Positions 25,171-34,442 of a stretch of DNA of 64,000 nt are shown one piece after another. The translations under genes were made by a program, and so were the position numbers. The stretch covers positions 1 through 64,000 of the forward strand of contig UQIQ01000001.1 in NCBI GenBank assembly GCA_900541185.1, written 5' to 3'. The stretch is from an uncultured Collinsella sp. (GTDB taxonomy: Bacteria; Actinomycetota; Coriobacteriia; Coriobacteriales; Coriobacteriaceae). The notes beneath the pieces are model-generated. The model saw only the letters and a program-made list of their open reading frames with translations, made no database searches and was not told the origin of the DNA. Numbering within the stretch: the stretch's first letter is position 1; every line of letters starts with the position of its first letter.

Positions 25171-26526
25171 ATGCTTCTGGTCGCTAACGGTTCCGTCTTT
25201 ACCCGCAACGCTCAGACCCCGTTCATTCCAAACGGTGCGGTCGCCATTGACGGAGATACGATCGTCGAAGTGGGCCCCGAGCGCGAGCTCAAGGCCAAGT
25301 ACCCGGATGCCGAGTACGTCGATGCCCAGGGCAACCTCATCATGCCCGGACTCATCAACTGCCACACCCACATCTACTCGGGTCTGGCCCGCGGCCTTGC
25401 CATTAAGGGCTGCAACCCCACCAACTTCTTGGAGAATCTCGAGCAGCAGTGGTGGAAGATCGACGACAACCTGACGCTCGACGGCACCAAGGCCAGCGCC
25501 TATGCTACGATTTTGGACTCCATCCGTGATGGCGTCACCACGATCTTCGATCACCATGCGAGCTTCTGCGAGATTCCGGGAAGCCTCTTTACCATTAAGG
25601 ATGCAGCTCAGGAGCTGGGCATGCGTTCGTGCCTGTGCTACGAGGTCTCCGATCGCCGCGGCCAGGAAAAGTGCGACCAGGCCATTGCCGAGAACGCCGA
25701 ATTTGCCCAGTGGGCCGCCAAGGAGCGTCGCGATAACGACAACCACATGATCGCCGCCATGTTTGGCGGACATGCTACCTTTACGCTTTCGGACGAGACC
25801 ATGGATAAGATGGCCGAGGCCAACAACGGCCTGACCGGCTTCCACATCCATGTGTGCGAGGGCATGAACGACGTGTGGGACTCCCGCCTCAACCGCGGTG
25901 GCATCAGCCCCGTCGAGCGCCTGCTGCAGCACAACCTGCTGGGTCCCGACACCATGCTGGGCCACTGCATCCACGTGACGCCTGCCGAGATGGATATCGT
26001 CAAGGAGTCCGGCACTTGGCTCGTCAACAACCCCGAATCCAATATGGGCAACGCCGTGGGCTGCGCCCCCGTGCTCGAGTTCTTCCGCCGCGGCATCCCC
26101 GTGTGCATGGGCACCGACGCCTACACCCACGATATGCTCGAGAGCCTTAAGGTCTTCCTGATTATTCAGCGCCACAACGCCGCCATGCCCAACGTGGGCT
26201 GGTGCGAGGCCATGACGATGCTGTTCGAGAACAACGCCAAGATGGCGAGCAAGTACTTCGATCGCAAGCTCGGTGTGCTCGAGGCCGGCGCTGCCGCCGA
26301 CGTTATCGTTATGGACTACAAGCCCTTTACGCCGCTGAGCGAGGAGAATATCGACGGCCACATGCTCTTTGGCATGATGGGCAAAAACTGCCGCACCACC
26401 ATCATCAACGGCCGCGTCCTGTACAAGGATCGCGAGTTCGTTGGCATTGATGAGGACAAGATCAACGCGTGGACCATGGCCGAGTCCAAGAAGCTCTGGA
26501 GCACGCTCAACGATCGCACCTACTAA
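25171..26526 (+). CDS. ssnA: SsnA-type amidohydrolase of the selenium/purine cluster
   Basis: Metal-dependent aminohydrolase (451 residues) of the ATZ/TRZ-guanine deaminase group. SsnA proteins are found with ygfK and selenium-dependent hydroxylases and are linked to anaerobic purine breakdown, probably as a deaminase or ring-opening hydrolase. The metal ligands are visible in PGLINCHTHIYSG, GFHIHVCEG, LGHCIHV and GTDAYTHD. ATG 25171 is 5 bases after AAGGGAG. Confidence 0.9.
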   Translation: MLLVANGSVFTRNAQTPFIPNGAVAIDGDTIVEVGPERELKAKYPDAEYVDAQGNLIMPGLINCHTHIYSGLARGLAIKGCNPTNFLENLEQQWWKIDDNLTLDGTKASAYATILDSIRDGVTTIFDHHASFCEIPGSLFTIKDAAQELGMRSCLCYEVSDRRGQEKCDQAIAENAEFAQWAAKERRDNDNHMIAAMFGGHATFTLSDETMDKMAEANNGLTGFHIHVCEGMNDVWDSRLNRGGISPVERLLQHNLLGPDTMLGHCIHVTPAEMDIVKESGTWLVNNPESNMGNAVGCAPVLEFFRRGIPVCMGTDAYTHDMLESLKVFLIIQRHNAAMPNVGWCEAMTMLFENNAKMASKYFDRKLGVLEAGAAADVIVMDYKPFTPLSEENIDGHMLFGMMGKNCRTTIINGRVLYKDREFVGIDEDKINAWTMAESKKLWSTLNDRTY

Positions 26527-26541
26527 TTCACAAGTAGATTC

Positions 26542-26577
26542 GCGCGCGTCGGATGTTTCGCCACATCCGGCGCGCGC
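26542..26577. repeat. Stable GC-rich hairpin between ssnA and ygfK
   Basis: The 15-base arms 26542-26556 and 26563-26577 pair fully (one G-T) around TTCGCC, read GCGCGCG...GGATGT and complement. It lacks a T-run, so an mRNA-stabilising or processing role in the polycistron is more likely than termination. Confidence 0.75.
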
Positions 26578-26675
26578 ATAGGCGGCCTCCGCGGGGTCGC
26601 CGGCGCTGTGCTAGCGCTACACCGTATTTGCGCCCGCCGCGCGGTCTCGCCGGGCGTTACAGAGAGGAACTCATT

Positions 26676-29675
26676 ATGAGCGACATCATGAGGCCGATCC
26701 CGTTTTCGCAGCTGATGAACTGGATCATCGAGGAGCACAAGACTCAGGGCGCCGTCTTTGGCGTGCGCAAGATGGTCACGACCAACCAGGAGGGCGCGCT
26801 TCCCATTTTTGACGAGCGCATCGAGACTCCGTTTGGCCCGGCCGCCGGTCCCAATACGCAGTTGGCCCAGAACATCGTGGCATCCTACGTGGCCGGTTCC
26901 CGCTTCTTTGAGCTCAAGACCGTTCAGGTTATGGACGGCGAGGAGCTCTCCAAGTGTGTCAACAAGCCCTGCATTGTGGCGCAGGACGAGTGCTACAACT
27001 GCGAGTGGTCGACCGAGCTCGAGGTTCCGCAGGCTTTTGCCGAGTACGTGAAGGCATGGTTTGCCTGCCACCTGATCGCTCGCGAGTACGGCCTGGGCAG
27101 CCCGGACGGCTTTGTCTTCAACATGTCCGTGGGTTATGACCTGGAGGGCATCAAGAGCCCCAAGGTCGACGCCTACATCGAGGGCATGAAGGACGCCAGC
27201 GGCTCCGACGTCTGGAACGAGTGCCGCGCATGGGCGCTCGCCAACCTGGACAAGTTTGAGCATGTCGACGCCGCGTTTGTCGAGTCCATCCCGGCACGCG
27301 TCTCCAACTCCATCACCGAGTCTACCCTGCACGGCTGCCCGCCCGCCGAGATCGAGCGCATCGCGACCTACCTCATCACCGAGAAGGGCCTCAACACCTA
27401 CATCAAGTGCAACCCCACGCTGCTGGGCTATGAGTTTGCACGTCAGCGCCTCAACGAGCTGGGCTTTGACTACATCGTCTTCGACGATACGCACTTCCGC
27501 GAGGACCTGCAGTGGGCCGACGCCGTGCCCATGTTCGAGCGCCTGATTGCCCTGTGCGCCGAGCGCGGCCTGGAGTTTGGCGTCAAGCTCACCAACACCT
27601 TCCCCGTCGACGTGACGAGGAACGAGCTGCCTTCCACCGAGATGTACATGTCCGGCCGTTCGCTGTTCTCGCTGACCATCGAGGCTGCCCGTCGCATTAC
27701 CGAGCAGTTCGATGGCAAGCTGCGCATCAGCTACTCCGGCGGTGCTACGGTCTACAACATCCGCGCCCTGTACGATGCCGGCATTTGGCCCGTCACCCTG
27801 GCGACCGACGTGCTCAAGCCCGGTGGCTACGAGCGCTTTAGCCAGATGGCCGGCGAGTTTACCGACCTGGATGGCAAGCCGTTCGCGGGTGTCTCTCTCG
27901 AGGCTGTGACTGCGATCCAGACCGACTCACTCACCAACCCGCTCTACAAGAAGCCGCTGCGTCCGCTGCCCGACCGCAAGGTCGCCGGCAAGAGCCCTCT
28001 TTCCGATTGCTTTACCACGCCGTGCCGCACGAGCTGCCCCATCCAGCAGGATATTCCCGCCTACCTGGCGGCCGTTGACGAGGGCCGCTACGAGGACGCA
28101 CTCAACATCATCATCGAGCGCAACGCCCTGCCGTTCATTACCGGCACCATCTGCCCGCATCCCTGCGGCCGTGCCTGTGAGCGTGCGTTCTACGAGCCCG
28201 AGGGCGCCCAGATTCGCGCCAGCAAGCTCAAGGCCGCCCGCGAGGCCATGACCGCCGTGCTGCCCAAGCTGCGCGCCCAGGCCATCGCCAACGACGGCGA
28301 GCGCAACGTTGCCGTTATCGGCGGCGGCCCGGCCGGCCTGGCGACGGCGTTCTTCCTGACGCGTGCCGGCGTGCCCGTCACCATCTTTGAGGCCCGCGAT
28401 TCGCTCGGCGGCGTGGTCCGTCACGTGATTCCCGAGTTCCGTATCGCGAGCGACGATATCTCCCACGATGCCGAGCTCTGCCTAGCCTTTGGCGCCAAGG
28501 TGCAGCTCAACGCTCGCGTTGATTCCATTGACGAGCTCAAGGACCAGGGCTTTACCGACGTGGTCGTGGCCACCGGTGCCTGGATGCCCGGCTCTGCGGG
28601 CCTGGGCGAGGGCGCCGAGCTCGACGTGCTGGAGTTCCTCGAGGCCGCCAAGAAGGGCGAGAAGCTCGAGCTGGGCGAGGACGTCGTGGTCATTGGCGCC
28701 GGCAACACCGCCATGGACGCGGCCCGCGTGGCCAAGCGCCTGGCCGGCGTGAAGAACGTGCGCCTGGTCTACCGCCGCACCAAGAAGCAGATGCCCGCCG
28801 ATGAGGAAGAGCTCGATCTTGCTCTTGCCGACGGCGTTGAGTTCTGCGAGCTGCTGGCACCTAAGGCGCTTAACGGCGCCGTGCTGACCTGCGACGTTAT
28901 GGAGCTTGGCGAGCCGGATGCAAGCGGCCGCCGCAGCCCCGTCGCCACGGGCGAGACTGTTGAGCTTCCCGCCACCACGGTGATCTGCGCCGTGGGCGAG
29001 GGCATCGACGCCAGCCTGTACGATGCCGCGGGCGTCGAGCACGACCGTCGCGGCCGCCTTGCCGCTACCTCCACCGGCGTCGAGGGCGTCTGGGCTGCGG
29101 GCGACTGCCGCCGCGGTCCTGCCACCGTGGTCGAGGCTATCGCCGATGCCGCCGAGGTCGCCCGTGCCATCGCCGACGTGGACTTTAACAAGTACGCCGA
29201 CTGCAACGAGCAGGCCGGCCGCGAGGACACTTGCTACGAGCGCAAGGGGTCGCTGTGCCGCGACAAGCGCAACTGCACCAAGACCCGCTGCCTGGGCTGC
29301 GGCTCGGTGTGCGAGGTCTGCTGCGACGTGTGCCCCAACCGCGCCAACGTGGCAATTAAGGTGCCGGGCCTGGCCAAGCATCAGGTCGTCCATGTCGACG
29401 GCATGTGCAATGAGTGCGGCAACTGCGCCGTGTTCTGCCCTTACCAGGAGGGTCGTCCCTACAAGGACAAGCTCACCCTGTTCTGGAGCGAGGAGGACAT
29501 GGAGAACTCCGAGAACGAGGGCTTCCTGGCCGTGGACGAGGACCACTTTAAGGTTCGCGTCGCCGGCACGGTCCGCACCGTCTCGGTCGATGCCGTCAAC
29601 ACCGGTCTTCCCGAGGCCGTCCGCCTGACCATCAGGGCTGTGCGCGACAACTATTCGTACCTTCTTAAGAAATAG
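26676..29675 (+). CDS. ygfK: YgfK: putative selenate reductase / purine-cluster flavoprotein subunit
   Basis: A 999-residue cytosolic oxidoreductase matching the YgfK family (about 1,000 residues). The N-terminal half is dihydropyrimidine-dehydrogenase-like (PFGPAAGPNTQLAQN, TESTLHGCPPAEIER). A cysteine-rich linker follows (TTPCRTSCPIQQDIPAYL, ICPHPCGRACE). A glutamate-synthase-like FAD/NAD(P) region has VIGGGPAGLATAFFL and VIGAGNTAMDAARVAKR. Fe-S motifs lie at the C-terminus (CLGCGSVCEVCCDVCP, CNECGNCAVFCP). It probably moves electrons between NAD(P)H and the adjacent ferredoxin and molybdenum hydroxylase. ATG 26676 follows AGAGAGG; the longer upstream frame is not conserved. Confidence 0.93.
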   Translation: MSDIMRPIPFSQLMNWIIEEHKTQGAVFGVRKMVTTNQEGALPIFDERIETPFGPAAGPNTQLAQNIVASYVAGSRFFELKTVQVMDGEELSKCVNKPCIVAQDECYNCEWSTELEVPQAFAEYVKAWFACHLIAREYGLGSPDGFVFNMSVGYDLEGIKSPKVDAYIEGMKDASGSDVWNECRAWALANLDKFEHVDAAFVESIPARVSNSITESTLHGCPPAEIERIATYLITEKGLNTYIKCNPTLLGYEFARQRLNELGFDYIVFDDTHFREDLQWADAVPMFERLIALCAERGLEFGVKLTNTFPVDVTRNELPSTEMYMSGRSLFSLTIEAARRITEQFDGKLRISYSGGATVYNIRALYDAGIWPVTLATDVLKPGGYERFSQMAGEFTDLDGKPFAGVSLEAVTAIQTDSLTNPLYKKPLRPLPDRKVAGKSPLSDCFTTPCRTSCPIQQDIPAYLAAVDEGRYEDALNIIIERNALPFITGTICPHPCGRACERAFYEPEGAQIRASKLKAAREAMTAVLPKLRAQAIANDGERNVAVIGGGPAGLATAFFLTRAGVPVTIFEARDSLGGVVRHVIPEFRIASDDISHDAELCLAFGAKVQLNARVDSIDELKDQGFTDVVVATGAWMPGSAGLGEGAELDVLEFLEAAKKGEKLELGEDVVVIGAGNTAMDAARVAKRLAGVKNVRLVYRRTKKQMPADEEELDLALADGVEFCELLAPKALNGAVLTCDVMELGEPDASGRRSPVATGETVELPATTVICAVGEGIDASLYDAAGVEHDRRGRLAATSTGVEGVWAAGDCRRGPATVVEAIADAAEVARAIADVDFNKYADCNEQAGREDTCYERKGSLCRDKRNCTKTRCLGCGSVCEVCCDVCPNRANVAIKVPGLAKHQVVHVDGMCNECGNCAVFCPYQEGRPYKDKLTLFWSEEDMENSENEGFLAVDEDHFKVRVAGTVRTVSVDAVNTGLPEAVRLTIRAVRDNYSYLLKK

Positions 29676-29686
29676 GCGAGTCTCTT

Positions 29687-30166
29687 ATGGCCAAATCCAT
29701 TCAACATAACGTGGCCTACGTTGCCTGCGGAAGCGGTTGCGCCTCCGCAGGCGGCGACGCCCACTGCAGCGAAGGCTGCATTGGCTGTGGCGCCTGCGTC
29801 ACGGCCTGCCCCCACGGCGCCATTGCGCTGGTCGATGGCATCGCCCGCGTGGACCGCTCCAAGTGCACGGGCTGTGGCCTGTGCGGCATGGCGTGCCCGC
29901 AGCGCGTGATTGCCTTCGTCCCCGGCTACCAGAACATTCTGGTGCGCTGCAACAACACCGATAAGGGCGCCATTGCGCGCAAGGTCTGCGACACGAGCTG
30001 CATCGGTTGCGGTATGTGCGCCAAAAAGTGCCCTGTCGGCGCTATCCGCATCGAGGACAACTGCGCCCATATCGACGGCGTGGACTGCCTGTCGTGCGGC
30101 ATGTGCGCCGTCGTCTGCCCGCATGGCGCCATCCACGACCGCACCGGCATCGCCGCCGGCGTGTAG
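29687..30166 (+). CDS. Polyferredoxin with four [4Fe-4S] motifs
   Basis: A 159-residue electron carrier. Four CxxCxxCxxxC clusters are visible at Cys31-41, Cys60-70, Cys105-115 and Cys134-144, arranged as two bacterial-ferredoxin pairs with a linker. It lies 11 bases after ygfK and 12 before the hydroxylase, so it probably carries electrons between them, replacing the FAD-subunit route of standard xanthine dehydrogenases. No signal peptide is seen, so it is cytosolic. Confidence 0.9.
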   Translation: MAKSIQHNVAYVACGSGCASAGGDAHCSEGCIGCGACVTACPHGAIALVDGIARVDRSKCTGCGLCGMACPQRVIAFVPGYQNILVRCNNTDKGAIARKVCDTSCIGCGMCAKKCPVGAIRIEDNCAHIDGVDCLSCGMCAVVCPHGAIHDRTGIAAGV

Positions 30167-30178
30167 AAGGGAATCACC

Positions 30179-32956
30179 ATGGCACAGGAATTCACTTTTA
30201 CCGTTAACGGCGTCGAGTGCACGACGACTCAGAACAAGCCACTGCTGCGCTATCTGCGCGACGACCTGCACATTCACTCCGCCAAGGACGGCTGCTCCGA
30301 GGGCGCCTGCGGCACCTGCACCATTCATGTGGACGGTGCGGCCGTCAAGGCGTGCGTGCTGACCACCGCTCTTGCCGCCGGCCGCAACATCGTGACCGTT
30401 GAGGGCCTGCCCGAGGACGTGCGCGAGGCCTTTGTGTACGCCTTTGGCGCCGTGGGCGCCGTGCAGTGCGGTTTTTGCATTCCCGGCATGGTCATGGCGG
30501 GTGCGGCGCTCATCGCCGAGGACCCCGAGCCCACCGAGGAGCAGATCAAGTACGCCATTCGCGGTAACGTCTGTCGCTGCACCGGCTACAAAAAGATTAT
30601 CGAGGGCATCTCGCTGGCCGCTGCGGTGCTCCGCGGCGAAAAGCAGATCGACGAGGACCTGGAGCGTGGCGACGACTACGGCGTGGGCAAGCGCGCCTTC
30701 CGTATCGACGTGCGCAAGAAGGTGCTCGGCGAGGGCAAGTATCCCGACGACATCGACGAGCTCGATCAGCCGGGCCTGACCTATGCCAGCGCCGTGCGCT
30801 CCAAGTATCCGCGCGCCCGCGTGCTCTCCATCGACACCTCCAAGGCCGAGGCCCTGCCCGGTGTGGTGGGCATCCTGCGCGCCGAGGACGTGCCGGTCAA
30901 CCAGGTCGGCCACCTTATCCAGGACTGGGACGTCATGATCGCCCAGGGCGATATCACCCGCTGCGTGGGTGACGCCATCGTGCTGGTGGTTGCCGAGGAC
31001 GAGGCGACGCTCGAGAAGGCCAAGAAGCTCGTAAAGATCGATTACGAGCCGCTGGAGCCCGTGCGCAACATTGTCGAGGCCAGGGCCGCCGACGCCCCGC
31101 GCCTGCACGACAGCTTCTTTGCCTTTGGCAACACGGTGGAGCTCAAGGACAACGTGTGCCAGAGCCGTCATGTGACGCGCGGTGACGCCGCCAAGGCGCT
31201 GGCCGAGAGTGCGTTTACCGTGACGCAGCGCTTTACTACGCCCTTTACCGAGCATGCCTTCTTGGAGCCCGAGTGCGCCGTGGCCTTCCCGTACAAGAAC
31301 GGCGTCAAGGTGCAGTCGACCGACCAGGGTGCTTACGACACGCGCAAAGAGTGCGCCCACATGTTTGGCTGGGACAACGAGCCCGAGCGCGTGGTCGTCG
31401 AGACCATGCTCGTGGGCGGCGGCTTTGGCGGTAAGGAGGACGTTTCGATCCAGCACCTGGCCGCGCTTGCTGCCTATAAGCTCCAGCGTCCTGTGAAGTG
31501 CAAGCTCACGCGTGCCGAGTCGCTTGCTTTTCATCCCAAGCGTCATGCCATGGACGGCACCTTTACACTGGGCTGCGACGCCGAAGGCAACTTTACCGGC
31601 CTGGATTGCGAGATCAACTTTGATACCGGCGCCTACGCGTCGCTGTGTGGCCCGGTGCTCGAGCGCGCCTGCACGCATGCCGTCGGCCCCTACAAGTACC
31701 AGAACACCGACATTCGCGGCTTTGGCTACTACACCAACAACCCGCCCGCCGGCGCGTACCGCGGCTTTGGCGTTTGCCAGTCCGAGTTTGCGCTCGAGAG
31801 CCTGATCGACTTGCTGGCAGAGAAGGTCGGCCTGGATCCGTGGGAGATTCGTTACAGAAACGCCATCGAGCCGGGCGAGGTTTTGCCCAACGGCCAGATT
31901 GCCGACTGCTCCACGGCGCTTAAGGAGACACTGCTCGAGGTCAAGGATGTCTACTATGCGCATCCCGGACACGCCGGCATCGCCTGCGCCATGAAGAATG
32001 CCGGCGTGGGCGTGGGTCTGCCCGATGCTGGCCGCTGCAAGATTCGCATCGAGAACGGCGTGGCTACGGTCTATGCCGCCACGTCCGACATCGGCCAGGG
32101 CTGCAACACCGTCTTTTTGCAGGACGTTGCCGAGGCCTGCGGTCTGCCGCTTCGTTGCATCGCCAACGGCGAGTGCTCCACCGAGAACGCTCCCGACTCC
32201 GGCACCACGTCTGGCTCGCGTCAGACGGTCGTGACCGGCGAGGCCGTGCGCGGTGCCGCCTTCCTGCTGCGCGATGCCATGCTTGACATCGAGGCCGGCA
32301 AGTCTGCGCCCGCCGCTCCCGTGAATGCGCATGGCGACGGCGTCAAGATCGAGTACGACGACGGTCGCGCCTATCAGCTGCACACGCAGGAGCTCGTCGC
32401 CGGCCAGGGTATGCATCCTCAGGATCCTGCGGCCGCCATCAAGGCGCTCGAGGGATGCGAGTTTGGCTACGTGTACCTGGAGCCGACCGACAAACTGGGC
32501 GCCGACGTTCCCAACCCCAAGAGCCACATCTGCTACGGTTTTGCCACGCATGTGGTCATTCTGGATGATGACGGTCGCGTGAGCGAGATCTATGCTGCGC
32601 ACGATTCCGGCAAGGTGGTCAACCCCATCTCCATCCAGGGTCAGATCGAAGGCGGCGTGCTCATGGGTATGGGCTATGCGCTTACCGAGGACTGGCCGCT
32701 CAAGGACTGCGTGCCCCAGGCAAGGTACGGCACGCTCGGGCTGTTCCGTGCGCCCGAGATTCCGGATATCCACGCCATCTACGTGGAGAAGGACGAGCTG
32801 CTGCCTGTGGCATATGGCGGCAAGGGCATCGGCGAGATCGCAACGATCCCCACGGCGCCCGCCGTACAGAACGCCTATCGCGCATTTGACGGCAAACTGC
32901 GTCCAGATCTGCCCATGGTGGATACCCCGTACAGCCGCGCCCGTCACCGCGGGTAG
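30179..32956 (+). CDS. xdhD: Fused 2Fe-2S/molybdenum hydroxylase (XdhD-like, probably selenium-dependent)
   Basis: A 925-residue molybdenum hydroxylase of the xanthine dehydrogenase family, predicted to oxidise a purine. Residues 1-150 hold two [2Fe-2S] clusters (Cys39, 44, 47, 59 and Cys97, 100, 132, 134). A hinge then leads to the large molybdopterin domain from about 175, with GGGFGGKEDVS, PPAGAYRGFGVCQSEFA, DIGQGCNTVFLQ and the C-terminal GGKGIGEIATI containing the active Glu. No FAD-binding subunit is encoded nearby. The selenium link rests on neighbours yqeB, yqeC and mocA, not on a visible residue. Substrate is inferred as xanthine or hypoxanthine. Confidence 0.9.
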   Translation: MAQEFTFTVNGVECTTTQNKPLLRYLRDDLHIHSAKDGCSEGACGTCTIHVDGAAVKACVLTTALAAGRNIVTVEGLPEDVREAFVYAFGAVGAVQCGFCIPGMVMAGAALIAEDPEPTEEQIKYAIRGNVCRCTGYKKIIEGISLAAAVLRGEKQIDEDLERGDDYGVGKRAFRIDVRKKVLGEGKYPDDIDELDQPGLTYASAVRSKYPRARVLSIDTSKAEALPGVVGILRAEDVPVNQVGHLIQDWDVMIAQGDITRCVGDAIVLVVAEDEATLEKAKKLVKIDYEPLEPVRNIVEARAADAPRLHDSFFAFGNTVELKDNVCQSRHVTRGDAAKALAESAFTVTQRFTTPFTEHAFLEPECAVAFPYKNGVKVQSTDQGAYDTRKECAHMFGWDNEPERVVVETMLVGGGFGGKEDVSIQHLAALAAYKLQRPVKCKLTRAESLAFHPKRHAMDGTFTLGCDAEGNFTGLDCEINFDTGAYASLCGPVLERACTHAVGPYKYQNTDIRGFGYYTNNPPAGAYRGFGVCQSEFALESLIDLLAEKVGLDPWEIRYRNAIEPGEVLPNGQIADCSTALKETLLEVKDVYYAHPGHAGIACAMKNAGVGVGLPDAGRCKIRIENGVATVYAATSDIGQGCNTVFLQDVAEACGLPLRCIANGECSTENAPDSGTTSGSRQTVVTGEAVRGAAFLLRDAMLDIEAGKSAPAAPVNAHGDGVKIEYDDGRAYQLHTQELVAGQGMHPQDPAAAIKALEGCEFGYVYLEPTDKLGADVPNPKSHICYGFATHVVILDDDGRVSEIYAAHDSGKVVNPISIQGQIEGGVLMGMGYALTEDWPLKDCVPQARYGTLGLFRAPEIPDIHAIYVEKDELLPVAYGGKGIGEIATIPTAPAVQNAYRAFDGKLRPDLPMVDTPYSRARHRG

Positions 32957-33025
32957 GGTAGAGCGCGGACGGTCATTGCTTACGGGCTGTTCGCGCTCAG
33001 CATCAACTGCATATGCTGCACCTTT

Positions 33026-33060
33026 GGCCCCAGCTCCATCGCGAGCCGGGGCCTTTTGTT
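33026..33060 (+). terminator. Terminator of purine half I
   Basis: GGCCCC (33026-33031) plus GCTC pair with GAGC plus GGGGCC (33048-33053), followed by TTTTGTTT. It ends the ssnA-ygfK-ferredoxin-xdhD unit 70 bases after the xdhD stop. Confidence 0.85.
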
Positions 33061-33077
33061 TGGAGCGCCTCCGCATG

Positions 33078-33389
33078 CGGAAGCTGCGTCCCAGATTTCG
33101 GCTCCAGAATGGGACGTACTTTCCGGACGGGGCTTCAAACGGAAACTGTATCCCGGATTCGACGCTCAGAATGGGATGCGTTTTCCGGTAGAGGCCTCAA
33201 ATGGAAAGTGTGTCCCGGAATATGGCTCCAGCCTGGGATGCATTTTCCGGTTGAAGCCTCAAGCGGAAACTGCGTCCCGGAATTCGGTCTCGGAACGGGT
33301 CGTGCTTTCCGGATCGCCCCTCAACCGGAAGCTGTGTCCCGGAATCATGCCTCAGAATGGAACGCGCTTTCCGTTGGCGTGGCCGTTGG
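33078..33389. repeat. 62-bp palindromic repeat, array 1 (five units)
   Basis: Units begin with C/TGGAA at 33078, 33140, 33202, 33264 and 33326, an exact 62-bp period. Each unit carries a left arm like CGGAAACTGCGTCCCGG and a right arm like GGGACGTGCTTTCCG. The arms are inverted copies except for a three-base internal mismatch, giving a hairpin of about 50 bases and a linker ending CCTCAAG. Units differ by roughly a quarter of positions. The reading frames running through the array are open only by composition (62 is not a multiple of 3). Confidence 0.92.
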
Positions 33390-33443
33390 GAAAACACGGC
33401 CCAGATAGGGGATGCGATCCGGCGATGCGCGGCCTAGCAGCTC

Positions 33444-34442
33444 CTACAGGTCCACCTCGTTGAGCCATGTCGGTAGAGCGGTCTGCCGGATGCCTGCCGT
33501 CTGTAGCTTTTTGGCGAGCACTCCTGCCGAGCGGACCTCGCTGATGGTAAAGCGCAGCAGAGGGTGACCGTAGAGCGATAGGTGCGCCTCGCGCTGTCGT
33601 TCGGCAACGAGCGCCTCGGCGGTGGTGCGTCCGGCCAGCATGGTCTGGTCGGTATATTTGATGAGCCCGTCGAGCTCGCCCAGCGTGAGTTCCCGCGCCT
33701 GGCGCTCCCAGGCAAAGTCCGTTCGTATGGGCTTGGCCGAATTGAAGGGGTCCGTCAGCTCGTATTGAAGCCAATCGGGCGCAAAGCCCGTCTCGATCAT
33801 GACGGCTCGGGCGACCGATTCCCCGCCGCTCTCGGCGCGGGCGTCGGCATATCGAAGCGTTGTGAGAGCCGTACGAATCGCGCGACCATTGCGGGCAGTT
33901 GCTCGTTGCTCGACGGCCTCCATCAGCTGTTCCCGCACAAGGACGAGCTTTGAGATCGCCGAATCGGCAATGGGCATACCGTCGGCAAAACCGGTCTGCA
34001 ACAGGCAATCTGTAACCGTTTGGATGGGCGGCGTTACCGATATGCTGGCTCTGCGTTTTGCTCCGGCCGGCTCAATCTGGTGCCGCTGAATATGTGCGCC
34101 CGGACGAGCCGACGGCTTGGTGGTACTGCAGACATGCACGACATTCAGGTGTCGCCACGAGACCTCGAGCCCCAGCAGACAGGCGGCCGAAAACGAGCAG
34201 AACGTCCAATCGGGGTGGATGATCGCAAGGGCGCGGAGGATTTCGCAATGGCGTTGCGCTCGGTTGAGTTCATCCCAGCGCGTTTTTCGCGCAAACAACC
34301 CCGGCATGGGCGAGACAACCGTGCCGCCGGTGCGCCGAAGGAGCGCTTTTCGGATCGCCGTGCTCGGGGGAATCAGGCAGCGCCCCTCTTGTTCGGCTTG
34401 AGTGAGCAGTTGGTCGATGAGCTGGTCATTGCAATGGGTCAT
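33444..34442 (-). CDS. AbiEi/DUF559-like protein, possible orphan antitoxin or nuclease-like factor
   Basis: A 332-residue protein with features of AbiEi-type antitoxin-like proteins of Actinobacteria. An N-terminal winged-helix-like segment (about 1-55) ends SPMPGLFARK. A middle part has FCSFSAACLLGLEVSW. The C-terminal part has a PD-(D/E)XK/DUF559-like order: ESGGES (about 205), RTDFAW (about 240), LGELDGLIKY, EAHLSLYGHPLLRF. No AbiEii-type nucleotidyltransferase toxin is adjacent. The ATG at 34442 has AAAGGAGG upstream. It lies between repeat arrays 1 and 2. Function unproven; the family assignment is by eye. Confidence 0.55.
   Translation of the reverse strand: MTHCNDQLIDQLLTQAEQEGRCLIPPSTAIRKALLRRTGGTVVSPMPGLFARKTRWDELNRAQRHCEILRALAIIHPDWTFCSFSAACLLGLEVSWRHLNVVHVCSTTKPSARPGAHIQRHQIEPAGAKRRASISVTPPIQTVTDCLLQTGFADGMPIADSAISKLVLVREQLMEAVEQRATARNGRAIRTALTTLRYADARAESGGESVARAVMIETGFAPDWLQYELTDPFNSAKPIRTDFAWERQARELTLGELDGLIKYTDQTMLAGRTTAEALVAERQREAHLSLYGHPLLRFTISEVRSAGVLAKKLQTAGIRQTALPTWLNEVDL

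Noticed and set aside
23542..26361. 939-residue minus-strand frame over the permease and ssnA
   Set aside because: Antisense to clearly recognised proteins; repetitive His/Gly/Asp composition typical of GC-rich antisense frames.
30179..32956. Selenocysteine (TGA) in the molybdenum hydroxylase
   Set aside because: The frame is open from end to end without TGA. Selenium in this enzyme class is in the cofactor, not in the chain.
29651..33076. 1,141-residue frame on the minus strand over ygfK's end, the ferredoxin and xdhD
   Set aside because: It is antisense to three well-supported genes, has low-complexity Ala/Gly/His-rich composition and matches no family. It is a GC-rich shadow frame.
33056..33463. 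135-residue plus-strand frame in array 1, and similar frames in arrays 2 and 3
   Set aside because: Period 62 shifts the frame from unit to unit and no stable repeat peptide appears. There are no ribosome sites or family matches.
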